A stretch of 64,000 bases of DNA, taken from positions 3,008,650 to 3,072,649 of the forward strand of contig FP929036.1 of assembly GCA_000209815.1 (NCBI GenBank). The letters are read 5' to 3'. A program made the translations under genes and the position numbers. Below the pieces are notes generated by a model. It did no database searches and had not been told where the DNA came from. It saw nothing but the letters and a program-made list of their open reading frames with translations. Source of the DNA: Butyrivibrio fibrisolvens 16/4. GTDB taxonomy: Bacteria > Bacillota > Clostridia > Lachnospirales > Lachnospiraceae. Shown here piece after piece: positions 1-9,521 of this stretch (positions within the stretch are counted from its first letter, which is position 1; every line of letters starts with the position of its first letter).

Positions 1-918
1 CGAACTCCTTCTTCTGAAAACCTTTCCAATCAAATATCGCTTCTACTGAAGCAATTCCTACCTCTATCATATCATCATCTGGCTCCATAACGGTAAGTTT
101 TTGTAGCCATAAGCCAGGAGCTGAAATGATATTTACAAAACCATTGTCGTATCTTCCTGCAAGTCTGATGAATTCGTAAGATATACCTGCAATAACTGGA
201 ATAAGTAAAAGACGAGCTATAAGCTTTATCCAGGTATTATCAAAGCTGATAAACATAAAAACAAAAACTGAAATAATAAATACTATAAAAATGAAGCTTG
301 TACCACATCTTTTATGAAATCTTGTGGAAATTCTCACGTTTTCGACTGTAAGTGGCTTACCTGACTCCACACAATTAATGCATTTATGCTCTGCCCCGTG
401 GTACATAAAGGTGCGCTTGATATCCTCCATTCTGGAAATCACCATAATATATATAATAAATATGGTGATGCGGATGATACCTTCAACAAATGCAATAAGC
501 GGCTGAGATGAAACAAATTTATTTAATCCTAAGGAAATAAAATATGGCAATGCAAAGAAAATACCAAGAGCCAATACGAAAGAAAGCACCAGTGTGCCTC
601 CCATTTCGGCTTTTTCTTTTCTTTCTACCTTTTTAACTCCTCAGCTGTAAGCTTTGTTTTGTCCACGGAATCTTCTTCATCCTCAAAGTATTCTGCAGAC
701 TGCATCAAACTGCCTAATCCTATTACAAGGGAATCTACAAAAGAAACCATCCCCCTGATAATAGGAATCTTGCGCCATATATCGTTAATCTTTTTTGTGT
801 TCTTTATTTCTACGGCTATCTCTTTGTCTGGCTTGCGCACTGCAACAGCATACTGATTGCCATTGCGCATCATAACGCCTTCCATTACCGCCTGACCGCC
901 TATACCTGAATATTTCAT
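1..918 (-). CDS. yqhQ: YqhQ/DUF1385 integral membrane protein (partial, frameshifted)
   Basis: Membrane protein of the DUF1385 (YqhQ) family; its biochemical role is not established. The N-terminus carries the family signature GGQAVMEGVMM at residues 7-17. After codon 97 the frame ends in TAG at 625-627, but the rest of the family sequence continues in another frame to the window edge, including YHGAEHKCINC (about 385-415), four or so hydrophobic segments and a C-terminal SAPGLWLQ motif. Adding one A to the A5 run of the coding strand (T5 at 630-634) restores a continuous frame. The gene follows rpmE, an arrangement common in Clostridia, where prmC and prfA usually come next; these would lie beyond the window edge. 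The 3' end is missing. Identity is clear; the frameshift is probably a homopolymer error. Confidence 0.85.
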
Positions 919-948
919 AAAAACCGCCTCTTGTTTACGCTAACACGG

Positions 949-978
949 AAAAAGGGCTGAGACGAATCTCAACCCTTA
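949..978 (-). terminator. Hairpin terminator or attenuator after rpmE
   Basis: Read on the minus strand, AAGGGTTGAGA and TCTCAGCCCTT pair around a TTCG loop and are followed by a short T tract. The hairpin sits between rpmE and yqhQ, so it probably ends most rpmE transcripts while allowing some read-through. Confidence 0.75.
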
Positions 979-995
979 AAAGTCCATAAAACAAA

Positions 996-1202
996 CTACT
1001 TTGCGTCAATACCGTACTTCTTATTGAACTTGTCAATACGTCCACGAGCCTGTGTAGCTTTCTGCTGGCCTGTGTAGAATGGATGACACTTTGAACAAAT
1101 TTCTACGTGGATGCTCTCCTTTGTAGAACCTGTAACGAATGTGTTACCACAGTTACATGTTACTGTAGCCTGATAATAATCTGGATGGATACCCTGTCTC
1201 AT
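996..1202 (-). CDS. rpmE: 50S ribosomal protein L31, zinc-binding type
   Basis: Structural protein of the large ribosomal subunit. The 68-residue protein starts MRQGIHPDY and carries four cysteines (C16, C18, C36, C39) in the zinc-binding arrangement of the C+ type of L31, so it is the zinc-replete paralogue rather than the cysteine-free YtiA type. The start at 1202 is preceded by a good GAGAGGTG ribosome binding site. It has its own promoter and a structured leader of about 95 bases, and is followed by a hairpin and then yqhQ. The structured leader suggests translational feedback control, as for other ribosomal protein operons. The call is secure; the regulation is inferred. Confidence 0.97.
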   Translation of the reverse strand: MRQGIHPDYYQATVTCNCGNTFVTGSTKESIHVEICSKCHPFYTGQQKATQARGRIDKFNKKYGIDAK

Positions 1203-1299
1203 TGATTTTCACCTCTCATTTAATAAATGTTTACAATTTCCAACTGTAAGTATAGCTGTTTAAATGCGAGGGTCTCGCATTTCATCCCGATTAACAGCT
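1203..1299 (-). promoter_or_regulatory. Structured 5' leader of rpmE (candidate L31 leader)
   Basis: Between the predicted transcription start and the rpmE ATG lie nested inverted repeats. An inner perfect 9-bp stem (1262-1270 with 1274-1282) has a 3-base loop. It is enclosed by AGCTGTT/AACAGCT arms (1254-1260 with 1293-1299). Closer to the gene, a second hairpin (1231-1249) has TTACAGTT/AATTGTAA arms. There is no T tract after either, so they do not look like terminators. Autoregulatory L31 leaders are known in bacteria; whether this matches a described class was not tested. Confidence 0.55.
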
Positions 1300-1304
1300 C
1301 TAGT

Positions 1305-1332
1305 ATTGTAGCATGTATTTTTTTTAATGCAA
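1305..1332 (-). promoter_or_regulatory. Promoter of rpmE
   Basis: On the minus strand TTGCAT (1327-1332) and TACAAT (1305-1310) are separated by 16 bases, a good vegetative sigma factor match. It lies directly after the stop codon of the upstream GH43 gene and places the transcript start near 1298. Confidence 0.6.
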
Positions 1333-1336
1333 CCTA

Positions 1337-4300
1337 TTATTTAATTTTTCTAAATCTAAAGAAGATAGCACCTGCAGCAAGTACAATAGCTGCTCCAATA
1401 AGAGCTAAAATAGCCTTTACTGCTCCTGAAAGACCTGTTTCTACAGCAGCTTCTGGAACCTGCTCATCAGCGATTACCTCTTCAGTATCCTCATTGCTCT
1501 CTACTGCTTCTTCTACATCAGCAGCTGTGTCTTCTGTCTCAGTCTCTACTGATTCTACAGTCTCCTCATCCTCTGCTACTTCCTCCTCAGAAGGCTCTTC
1601 GACATTTATTGTAGCTGGCTTCTTTGTAGAAGGCTTTACAACAGCTGGCTTTGTAGCCTCACCTGCAAGAGGTGTCTGTGCATCAGCTATTGTAACAGAT
1701 GTCTGAGCAGCTGTCTGCTGTGGATTAGATGATGATGCTCCACCAGTGCTTGATGAACCACCCGAAGACTGTCCACCTGAAGGCTGGCTTCCTGAACCTG
1801 AAGGAGCTGGAGCTGGGGCTGGGGTTGGCGTTGGAGCTGGTTCATAGCCCTTTACATAAACAGCCTCTGTAATACCCTTGTTTGTAGGAGTAGCCTTTAC
1901 CATAAATCCTTCGTCATCAAATGTAAGCTTATCTAAGCAAACCTCTCTATGATATCCAAATCCACCAGAAACCTGGCCAAGTGGAGTCATAAATCTGTGA
2001 TAGCAAATGTACCACTCATCTGTTCCAGGAATATTTAAAATTGAATGATGTCCTGTTCCAAGAATATCATTTTCTGTATCCTTCTGAAGAAGCATTCCTC
2101 TATATGATACTCTTCCACCAAGCTTATCGCTTGTTCCGTAGGCTACAGAATAATTTTCACTGCCTGTATCATCACAAGACCAGGTATAGTGATACTTTCC
2201 ATCGCGATATGTAATGATAAGTGACTCTCTAAAGCCATTAAGACCAGATACATTTTCCATTGTATCGGCATCAATGCTAATCATATCATCATTAAGCTTT
2301 ACAATAGCTGCCTTGCCATTTCCAAATGATAGATAGCTGGTGCCATCCTTATCTGTAAATACAGAAGGGTCGATAGCCTGTCCCATCTGAATACCTGCAT
2401 CATTGCATGTCTTAATGCTGATTAGTGGCTTGTCTAGTACTGTAAATGGCCCTGCAGGATTCTTTGCGTATGCAACGCCGATTGCTTTTGCATTAGTCTC
2501 AGTATCGTGTCCACAGAAATAGAAATAGTACATTCCATTTTTCTTTTCGATTGTAGGAGCCCAGGCATTTCCATTTGACCAAGGAACTGCTGCAATTTTG
2601 ACACCTTTATCATTGAGAATTTCCTTGTCATGGTCCTGCTTAAGATCAAGGATTACACCTTCATCCTCCCAATCAATCAGATTAGTAGATGAGAATACGT
2701 GGAACTGATATCCACCCCAGCCCTCAACACCATCTGTTGTAGGATAGATGTAATACTTTCCATCAAAGCAATCAATATCTGGGTCAGCAAACTGGCCACC
2801 TAAAAGTGGATTATTGCAAACTTCAGAATTAACAGTGTACTCTACAACTTCTCCATCTAGCTCTACTTTAATCTTAAATTCTTTTGTTAAATCATATGAT
2901 TCTTCCTCATCTACAATCTTAGCGCCAGTAAGGAGTTTGAAGCTAAGATGAGCATTCTTTATATCATTCTTTGTATTGTTCTTGCTAACAAAAAGAGTGA
3001 TTGTTTTATTTTCCTTATCAAGCTTCTGAGTTACGAAAGTAACATCACTTGATTCAATCTTTTTAAGTGGCTCTAAAACTATGTTGTTTTCCTTTGCAAT
3101 TTCCTTCTCTGATAATGCTCTGTTATAAACCTTTACATTATCATAATATCCCTTAACATAACCATCACCACCATAGAAAGATTTTCCAAGGTATGCCTTG
3201 AGATTCTTGCCAAGGCTGCTTGGCTTTGTAGTAATCTTACGTGTTCCAGAAAGGATACCATCGATATATAGAAGCATTTCATCATCATTGAAAACTACTG
3301 TAAAGTTTGTCCACTTGTTCTTTACAGATTTTGTATTTGCAGTAACACCCTGCTCTGACTGCCAAGAAGACTTTGTAATACCCATATAGGTGTCACTTTC
3401 TCTGGCTCTTAAATAATAGTACTTTGTATCATCTTTACCAAATGTAAAGTTAAAGAAATTTCCTGAAACTGTATCTGGCTTTAAATCAAATGAAACTGTA
3501 CATACGTCTCTGTTATCGAAGAATCCCTCTGGGAACTCTGCGAAGCTACCGCTTCCATCTAGATAAAGAACATTTCCTCTCTCTGAGTCCTGAGCTATCT
3601 TTGCATTTCCCTTTAATGTACCATTGTTTTCCTTGCCAGATACATCAAGGATTGTCTGTCCATCAGCTGTCTCAAAATCATAGGAAAGAACTGGCTCCTG
3701 CTGCTCATCTTCGTGAACAACTGGTTCATCAGTCTTGCCCCACTTAGCCATCACAGCCTTGTATTCATCTGCTGTAATACCAAGAATGCTTCCGTGGCGC
3801 TTTTTAAGTGAACCAAAATCGTATTCATCTGATGTGTAAACTCTCCAAGCCTTGCCTGTTGTATCAGAAATATCTGTTGTTGTGGTTGGAATGTAGCCGA
3901 TTCCACCATAATTATCCATGTAAAGGCCCCAGGTCTTACCATCATTTAGAGGGAAAAGCTCTGGACCTTCCACAACACCGCCTGTAAACTTTGTGTTTAC
4001 ATCCTTAGTGTATGCCTCGTAATTATTCATACCAGGCTGGATATCCTCTATGTAAGCAACTTCCTTCCAATCTCCAAGAACTGTATCACTTGTCTCGAGA
4101 ATGATAGCTGCTTCTTTGCCGCCATTTGCAACTGTATCAGCTGAAACTCTGTAATATTTTCCATCATTAGCCTTAACCATTGATGTATCGATACAGTGCT
4201 GTCTATTACCTCTATCAATGTATTTCTTAGCTGTAGTAAAGTTTACGAAATCACGAGTCTTTGAATAGTATGTAACCTGATGACTTGTATCCTTTGCCAT

Positions 4301-6025
4301 TGATGCCCAGAATACTACATATTCACCAGTCTTTTCATCATAAATAGCCTCTGGAGCCCAAAGACATCCTACGTTTCCATAATCCTCAAATGCTTTCTCA
4401 TCTAAACCAACATCCACAAGACGAGGCTTTGACCAGTTAACTAAATCATCTGATTCCCACACAAGCATGCGAAGACTTCCACCAAACTGAGCAACGCTCC
4501 AGCCTGTTGTCTGTACCTTCAGGTCTGTTGCAATCATGTAGAAATGGTCACCCTCAGCGCTTCTCATAATAAATGGATCACGAACACCCTGATCACCAAT
4601 CTCCGAGGTAAGTACTGGGTCTCCATCGTTCAAATCTGTAAAATGAAGATGATCCTTACCAGCTGCGAAATAAAGCTGCTCCTGTGAATTGCTTGGGAAG
4701 AATGCAAATAAGTAATTCTCCAGTTTCTTCTGTTCTGCTTTCTTTGCAACTGTCACATCAAAAGTCTTTGTCTTTACAACGTCTCCAACTGTGATAGTAG
4801 CAGTAAGTGTAACCTCAGAAACCTCGTTACCACGCTTAACAACACCTGCTGGAATATCATCATAGCCATCAACCTTTGTTGCCTTGTCACTGATTATCTC
4901 AGGGTTTGAGCTTTCCCACTGAACTTTTGCATCATAACTATTCTTTGTAGGAAGGGTAATATTTCCCTTGATATTTTTTGTCACAGGAAGAGCAATCTCA
5001 TCATATGCAAGCTGACATTTTTCCTCATCAGTTAATACAATTTCCTGCTGTCCTGCCTTATATTTTGCTGCAATTTCCTCTTCTGATAAAGCACCTTTGT
5101 AAAGAGAAAACTCATCTATATTTCCATAGAAATACTCTCCGCCACCCCAGTTTGCTTTACCAATATAGAATGTACTATTGTCCTGAAGAATGTCTGTAAG
5201 CCTAGCATCACTTTTAACTGTATTGACCTTCTCTCCATTTACATAAAGAGTAGTCTCCCCCTCAGTCAACACAACAGTTACCATCTTCCATTCATCTTTT
5301 ACGGATGTATCGTTTGTAGCAGGGCGAGAACCCCCATCCACCTTATAGCGCTCAACCTTGATTGATGTCTTCTTATCAAGAATTCCAAAATAGTGCTCGC
5401 TTTTTAGGTAGCTTGGAGTCTCGTCATTTCTAACTGCAAAAAGAGACCAACCAGCTCCGCCATTACCACCTTTGCTGAAATAGTTAACAGTGATTTCGTC
5501 AAGGCCATTAAGCGGGCTTTTGCCGTTACTATCAGTTACCTTAAGCCAAGAATTTCCACCAAAATTCAAAGACTTGTTTTGCTTTGCCTCTGAGTTCCCC
5601 TTAATATTGCTTCCTACTACCTCTGCAGAATAGTCCCCACTCTTTAATCCGCTAGTAGTATTGTCCATTGTGAAATGGAATAATTCCTTTACTTCTTCAT
5701 CATCTTCCATTTCATCTTCTTCTATCTCTTCTGCTGCCTCTAACAGCTTGTCCTCATCCTCTAGAGTTTCCTCTGTAGCCTCTGCCTCATCAGCTTCCTC
5801 TATAGTTTCCTTTTCTTCGGATTCTGATTCTGCATCTTTAACCTCTTCTTTTTCTTCTTCTTCCTCCTTTAATGATTCTTCTGCATCGTCAGTCTCTGCA
5901 GTCGCTTCTGTAACCTGGGCTTCTTCCTCAGCAAATGCCACAATACCTGTTGCTGGCACCGCAGTAAAAACCATAGCTGACGAAAGAACTCCCGCCAAAG
6001 CGCGCTTTCCCCATTTAGACATCAT
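1337..6025 (-). CDS. Large surface-anchored GH43 protein with two catalytic and two LamG-like domains
   Basis: Secreted plant-polysaccharide hydrolase of 1562 residues, probably acting on arabinose- or xylose-containing hemicellulose outside the cell. The start is the first ATG of an ATG-ATG pair at 6025, preceded by GGGAG; a GTG 45 bases further up lacks a site. Order: signal peptide (about 1-33), very acidic Glu/Asp segment (34-112), LamG-like sandwich domain (about 115-328), Ig-like segment (345-427), GH43 domain 1 (about 438-762; VRDPF, CIDTS and VEGPE supply the Asp/Asp/Glu triad), second LamG-like domain (778-975), GH43 domain 2 (about 1072-1388; ADPD, AIDPS, FRES), Pro/Thr/Ser/Gly linker, acidic stretch, and a C-terminal membrane helix with a basic tail. 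No LPXTG is visible, so it is probably membrane-anchored. Substrate specificity cannot be fixed from sequence alone. Confidence 0.92.
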   Translation of the reverse strand: MMSKWGKRALAGVLSSAMVFTAVPATGIVAFAEEEAQVTEATAETDDAEESLKEEEEEKEEVKDAESESEEKETIEEADEAEATEETLEDEDKLLEAAEEIEEDEMEDDEEVKELFHFTMDNTTSGLKSGDYSAEVVGSNIKGNSEAKQNKSLNFGGNSWLKVTDSNGKSPLNGLDEITVNYFSKGGNGGAGWSLFAVRNDETPSYLKSEHYFGILDKKTSIKVERYKVDGGSRPATNDTSVKDEWKMVTVVLTEGETTLYVNGEKVNTVKSDARLTDILQDNSTFYIGKANWGGGEYFYGNIDEFSLYKGALSEEEIAAKYKAGQQEIVLTDEEKCQLAYDEIALPVTKNIKGNITLPTKNSYDAKVQWESSNPEIISDKATKVDGYDDIPAGVVKRGNEVSEVTLTATITVGDVVKTKTFDVTVAKKAEQKKLENYLFAFFPSNSQEQLYFAAGKDHLHFTDLNDGDPVLTSEIGDQGVRDPFIMRSAEGDHFYMIATDLKVQTTGWSVAQFGGSLRMLVWESDDLVNWSKPRLVDVGLDEKAFEDYGNVGCLWAPEAIYDEKTGEYVVFWASMAKDTSHQVTYYSKTRDFVNFTTAKKYIDRGNRQHCIDTSMVKANDGKYYRVSADTVANGGKEAAIILETSDTVLGDWKEVAYIEDIQPGMNNYEAYTKDVNTKFTGGVVEGPELFPLNDGKTWGLYMDNYGGIGYIPTTTTDISDTTGKAWRVYTSDEYDFGSLKKRHGSILGITADEYKAVMAKWGKTDEPVVHEDEQQEPVLSYDFETADGQTILDVSGKENNGTLKGNAKIAQDSERGNVLYLDGSGSFAEFPEGFFDNRDVCTVSFDLKPDTVSGNFFNFTFGKDDTKYYYLRARESDTYMGITKSSWQSEQGVTANTKSVKNKWTNFTVVFNDDEMLLYIDGILSGTRKITTKPSSLGKNLKAYLGKSFYGGDGYVKGYYDNVKVYNRALSEKEIAKENNIVLEPLKKIESSDVTFVTQKLDKENKTITLFVSKNNTKNDIKNAHLSFKLLTGAKIVDEEESYDLTKEFKIKVELDGEVVEYTVNSEVCNNPLLGGQFADPDIDCFDGKYYIYPTTDGVEGWGGYQFHVFSSTNLIDWEDEGVILDLKQDHDKEILNDKGVKIAAVPWSNGNAWAPTIEKKNGMYYFYFCGHDTETNAKAIGVAYAKNPAGPFTVLDKPLISIKTCNDAGIQMGQAIDPSVFTDKDGTSYLSFGNGKAAIVKLNDDMISIDADTMENVSGLNGFRESLIITYRDGKYHYTWSCDDTGSENYSVAYGTSDKLGGRVSYRGMLLQKDTENDILGTGHHSILNIPGTDEWYICYHRFMTPLGQVSGGFGYHREVCLDKLTFDDEGFMVKATPTNKGITEAVYVKGYEPAPTPTPAPAPAPSGSGSQPSGGQSSGGSSSTGGASSSNPQQTAAQTSVTIADAQTPLAGEATKPAVVKPSTKKPATINVEEPSEEEVAEDEETVESVETETEDTAADVEEAVESNEDTEEVIADEQVPEAAVETGLSGAVKAILALIGAAIVLAAGAIFFRFRKIK

Positions 6026-6150
6026 ACGACTTCTCCCTTCTGTCCATCCCCTTGGACACATTTTCTTCACATCTAATAAGAATTTACATTATGTACAACT
6101 TAAAATGAATAGAATAATTTTCGTAAAATGGTTAAAAATTTTTGGACACA

Positions 6151-6181
6151 AAAAAAGCACCCAAAAAACGGGTACTTTTTT
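6151..6181 (-). terminator. Terminator of the DUF4364 gene
   Basis: On the minus strand a GTACCC/GGGTGC stem, extended by A-T pairs, has a T6 loop and ends in a T7 tract. It lies just after the DUF4364 stop codon and, being flanked by A tracts on the other side, may work in both directions. Confidence 0.8.
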
Positions 6182-6205
6182 ATGATAGGTTGAAAAATTT
6201 ACAAT

Positions 6206-6721
6206 TTACTGCATTAATATGTCCATTATTGAAGCAAATACTTCATCACTTCGAACTTTCCAATTGTTGCAAAGAGTTTCTGCCATTTCTTTTGTAGCTA
6301 CATGGAATGAAAGGTCCATTGTAGGTACATCATTTTCCGTAATACGAAGCTGCACAACAAATCCACCTCGATCAGCCTTGAAATATGTGGCCTTGTAGGA
6401 ATTTTCCTCTTTCATTGAAATGGAATTAGCCTTGAGATATTTATTAATATCCTTTGAAAGTGCTACCGTAATTTTCTCCTTGAAAAGCTCAAGAGTCTTC
6501 TTGCCCTCTTCTGTAATGGAGTAGGTTGTATTATTGTGATTTGTAACTGATTTAATCAGCCCTGCATCCTCATCATCACTAATTGCCTGCTGGGCCGTAA
6601 AATAATCTGTAAGATCTCCTTCCAAAAAGAAATCTGTGATTTGACTATTGCTGAGCGGGAAACCACTTCGATGAAGTAATTCTAGTATTGTAATCTTGTA
6701 TATCATGGTTGGTTCTGCCAT
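6206..6721 (-). CDS. DUF4364 family protein
   Basis: A 171-residue protein of the DUF4364 family, common in Lachnospiraceae and other Clostridia; function unknown. The first 90 residues resemble a winged-helix fold (ILELLHRSGFPLSNSQITDFFL, then a beta-hairpin with YSITEEGKKTLELF), similar to PadR or MarR-type DNA-binding domains. The remainder (FVVQLRITENDVPTMDLSFHV) is a predicted alpha/beta domain. It starts at an ATG with an AGGAGGGACACC site and lies 22 bases after the malic enzyme gene, so it is probably co-transcribed with it and ends the transcript at the terminator downstream. A transcriptional regulator role is plausible but inferred. Confidence 0.8.
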   Translation of the reverse strand: MAEPTMIYKITILELLHRSGFPLSNSQITDFFLEGDLTDYFTAQQAISDDEDAGLIKSVTNHNNTTYSITEEGKKTLELFKEKITVALSKDINKYLKANSISMKEENSYKATYFKADRGGFVVQLRITENDVPTMDLSFHVATKEMAETLCNNWKVRSDEVFASIMDILMQ

Positions 6722-6743
6722 GGTGTCCCTCCTGAAAATATAA

Positions 6744-7895
6744 CTAAACTAACTTTTTAATGGCATGAGACACTGCCACTGCCACACGTGGATCAAAGGC
6801 CTCCGGCAAGATGAATTCATCGCTAAGCTGCTCATCACTGACAAGCTCAGCAATGGCATTTGCTGCAGCAAGCTTCATCTCTTCTGTGATAGCTGTTGCA
6901 CGGGCCTCTAAAGCGCCTCTGAAGATTCCTGGGAAAGCAACTACGTTGTTTACCTGATTTGGGAAATCCGAACGGCCTGTACCAACTACTCTTGCACCTG
7001 CAGCCTTTGCCTCATCTGGCATAATCTCTGGAGTAGGATTTGCCATAGCAAAAAGGATTGAATCCTTGGCCATTGAAGCAACCATCTCCTTTGAAACGAT
7101 TCCAGGAGCTGATACTCCAACAAAAATATCTGCTCCAACAAGAGCATCTGCAAGTGTACCAGTCTTATGAGAAAGGTTTGTAACCTTTGTCATTTCCTTC
7201 TGCATCCAGTTGAGATCTGGATAATCAGGACCAATGATGCCCTGACGGTCACACATTGTAACATCCTTAAAACCGTATGTTAAGAGAAGCTTTGTAATGG
7301 CAACACCAGCAGAACCAGCGCCATTTACTACTACCTTGCAGGCTTCTTTGTCCTTCTTAACTACCTTTAGGGCATTGATAATACCAGCTAAAACAACAAT
7401 AGCTGTTCCGTGCTGATCATCGTGGAATACTGGAATATCCAGTTCCTTCTTTAATCTCTCCTCGATTTCGAAGCATCTTGGAGCTGAAATATCCTCAAGA
7501 TTGATTCCTCCAAAGGTAGGAGCAATGGCCTTTACGGCTGCAACTATCTCATCTGGATCCTGAGTACTAAGTACTATAGGGAACGCATTAACACCACCAA
7601 ACTCCTTAAACAGTACGCATTTGCCTTCCATAACAGGCATTGCTGCAAGTGGTCCGATGTTTCCAAGTCCTAAAACTGCAGAACCATCTGAAACTACTGC
7701 TACTGTGTTGGCCTTAAGAGTGTAGTTGTACGCCTCCTCGCTGTCCTTAGCAATAATTCTGCAAGGCGCTGCTACACCTGGTGTGTAGGCAATGGATAGG
7801 TCTTCCCTGTTTTTTACAGGTGCTTTCGAGGTGGTCTCGATTTTACCATTCCACTGCTTGTGTAAAAATACCGCTGTTTCGTCTACTGATGCCAT
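6744..7895 (-). CDS. NAD(P)-dependent malic enzyme
   Basis: Oxidative decarboxylation of malate to pyruvate and CO2 with reduction of NAD(P). The 383-residue length is that of the short bacterial malic enzymes. The N-terminal malic domain has SIAYTPGVAAPC and LGNIGPLAAMPVMEGKC with the catalytic lysine region, and FHDDQHGTA for metal binding. The NAD-binding domain carries VVNGAGSAGVA and ATG-like FAMANPTPEI. The start at 7895 follows a GGGAG site. It sits between rho and the DUF4364 gene on the same strand. In an anaerobic fermenter it links C4 acids to pyruvate and NAD(P)H. Cofactor preference is not certain from the sequence. Confidence 0.93.
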   Translation of the reverse strand: MASVDETAVFLHKQWNGKIETTSKAPVKNREDLSIAYTPGVAAPCRIIAKDSEEAYNYTLKANTVAVVSDGSAVLGLGNIGPLAAMPVMEGKCVLFKEFGGVNAFPIVLSTQDPDEIVAAVKAIAPTFGGINLEDISAPRCFEIEERLKKELDIPVFHDDQHGTAIVVLAGIINALKVVKKDKEACKVVVNGAGSAGVAITKLLLTYGFKDVTMCDRQGIIGPDYPDLNWMQKEMTKVTNLSHKTGTLADALVGADIFVGVSAPGIVSKEMVASMAKDSILFAMANPTPEIMPDEAKAAGARVVGTGRSDFPNQVNNVVAFPGIFRGALEARATAITEEMKLAAANAIAELVSDEQLSDEFILPEAFDPRVAVAVSHAIKKLV

Positions 7896-7936
7896 AATGC
7901 TCTCCCTTCATACTGCCATTTAAATATTTATGTGAA

Positions 7937-9421
7937 CTATATTACACGCTTTCTAATAACCATATCAATGTAGTCATCATTACACTTGGTATGGGCAAAC
8001 ATATTAAGAATTGTCTCAATAGCATCCTCTTTACGGGCACTATTGATAGCGCGTCGCATGATTTCCATAGCATCCAATTCCTTACGTGAAAGAAGAAGGT
8101 CTTCTCTACGTGTACCAGAAGCTGTGATATCTATAGCTGGGAATATTCTCTTTTCTGAAAGCTTTCTATCGAGAATGAGCTCCATGTTACCAGTTCCCTT
8201 GAATTCCTCGTAAACAACATCATCCATCTTTGAACCAGTCTCAACAAGGGCTGTGGCAAGAATTGTAAGACTGCCACCCTCTCTCATGTTTCTGGCTGCA
8301 CCAAAGAATTTCTTTGGCATGTGGAGCGCTGCAGGATCAAGACCACCTGATAAAGTACGTCCAGATGGCTGAACAGTAAGGTTGTAAGCACGTGCAAGAC
8401 GTGTAATGGAATCAAGAAGAATCATTACATCCTGACCATGCTCAACAAGTCTCTTTGCTCTCTCGATAACCATCTCAGAAACACGTCTGTGGTGTTCTGG
8501 ACTCTCATCGAATGTTGAATATATAACCTCTACATTCTTGCTATTTCTCATAGTGTCCTTCATATCGGTAACTTCCTCTGGACGCTCGTCAATAAGCAGA
8601 ATGATAAGATGCATATCTGGGTGTGAATAATTAACTGAGGTAGCAACCTCTTTTAAAAGTGTGGTTTTACCTGCCTTAGGCTGGGCAACAATCATACCAC
8701 GCTGTCCCTTACCAATAGGGCTGACAAGATCTACGATACGCATAGCAACTGAGCTTTTCTGACGTTCAAGACGAATTCTCTCATTTGGGAAAATTGGTGT
8801 GAGATCTTCGAAATTAGGGCGTCTTGTAGCTGCCGCTGGATCGTAGCCATTGATTGTATCAATAATCATAAGAGCTGCGAACTTATCAGTAGGATTATTG
8901 AAACGCTTCTTTCCAATGATAATATCGCCGGTCTTGAGATTGAACTTTTTAATCTGTGACTGAGAAACATAGACATCGTCAGTGCCAGGCATATAGTTAT
9001 CACAGCGAATAAATCCGAATCCATCGCTCATAACCTCTAAAATACCACTGGCAAAAAGAAGTCCGTCTGTAGGAATATCCTGAGGAATGTTATCATTTCG
9101 CTCAACTTTCTCAGGTCTCTCTCCTCTCTCTGGACGTTCTGTTCTTTCAGATCTTTCTGGTCGCTCCGATCTTTCAGCTCTCTCTGGTCGTTCTGGTCGC
9201 TTCGCTCTAGGAGCTGTTTCTTTGGCTTCTTTTTCGACTTTTACGTCTTTAGTTGCAGCTGGCTCATTAGAAGGGGCTGACTCTTTTGCGTCAATCTCAT
9301 CCTGAGCAAGCATTGCTTCAACTAATTCGGCTTTTTTCATAGAGGAAACACCCTTAATCCCTCTAGCCTTCGCCAAATCGCGTAATACCGCAACTGCCAA
9401 ACTCTCATATTTTTCTCTCAT
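7937..9421 (-). CDS. rho: Transcription termination factor Rho
   Basis: RNA-dependent hexameric ATPase that terminates untranslated transcripts. The 494-residue protein has a Rho_N helix-extension-helix domain (1-45), a charged insertion (46-112) with an Arg-Glu-Pro rich tract at about 74-108, a cold-shock RNA-binding domain (about 120-195, GFGFIR), and the ATPase core with Walker A QPKAGKTT (about 247-254) and Walker B LLIDER (about 275-280), plus the Q- and R-loop regions. The start at 9421 follows AAGGAGAG. Long low-complexity insertions between Rho_N and the RNA-binding domain are known in several Rho proteins; here the repeat is unusually regular (RPER/RSER units). It has its own candidate promoter in the gap after the pyrophosphatase gene. 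Confidence 0.98.
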   Translation of the reverse strand: MREKYESLAVAVLRDLAKARGIKGVSSMKKAELVEAMLAQDEIDAKESAPSNEPAATKDVKVEKEAKETAPRAKRPERPERAERSERPERSERTERPERGERPEKVERNDNIPQDIPTDGLLFASGILEVMSDGFGFIRCDNYMPGTDDVYVSQSQIKKFNLKTGDIIIGKKRFNNPTDKFAALMIIDTINGYDPAAATRRPNFEDLTPIFPNERIRLERQKSSVAMRIVDLVSPIGKGQRGMIVAQPKAGKTTLLKEVATSVNYSHPDMHLIILLIDERPEEVTDMKDTMRNSKNVEVIYSTFDESPEHHRRVSEMVIERAKRLVEHGQDVMILLDSITRLARAYNLTVQPSGRTLSGGLDPAALHMPKKFFGAARNMREGGSLTILATALVETGSKMDDVVYEEFKGTGNMELILDRKLSEKRIFPAIDITASGTRREDLLLSRKELDAMEIMRRAINSARKEDAIETILNMFAHTKCNDDYIDMVIRKRVI

Positions 9422-9471
9422 TTAACTCTCCTTAAAATTTATTTAAACATAATTTACGTCATGGAATTAAA

Positions 9472-9495
9472 AGTCGAATCGACTAATGAATTATA
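9472..9495 (-). promoter_or_regulatory. Candidate promoter -10 and palindrome upstream of rho
   Basis: A consensus TATAAT on the minus strand (9490-9495) is followed immediately by the perfect 13-base palindrome AGTCGAATCGACT (9472-9484) in the would-be rho leader. The -35 region is weak. The palindrome could be an operator or a small RNA hairpin; nothing else is seen in this 100-base gap. Confidence 0.35.
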
Positions 9496-9521
9496 CCTTG
9501 ATGATAAAAAGATTATATATT

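Noticed and set aside
1227-1706. Plus-strand Ser/Ala/Val-rich reading frame opposite the GH43 C-terminus
   Set aside because: It is the antisense of the Glu/Thr/Ala-rich linker and anchor region; the composition comes from codon bias of the real gene, and there is no ribosome binding site.
5661-6185. Plus-strand poly-serine reading frame of 174 residues
   Set aside because: It mirrors the GAA/GAG-rich acidic tract of the GH43 protein on the other strand; no promoter or start signal.
9087-9305. Plus-strand Ser/Arg-rich frame opposite rho
   Set aside because: Shadow of the Arg-Glu repeat of Rho; a consequence of the repeat on the other strand.
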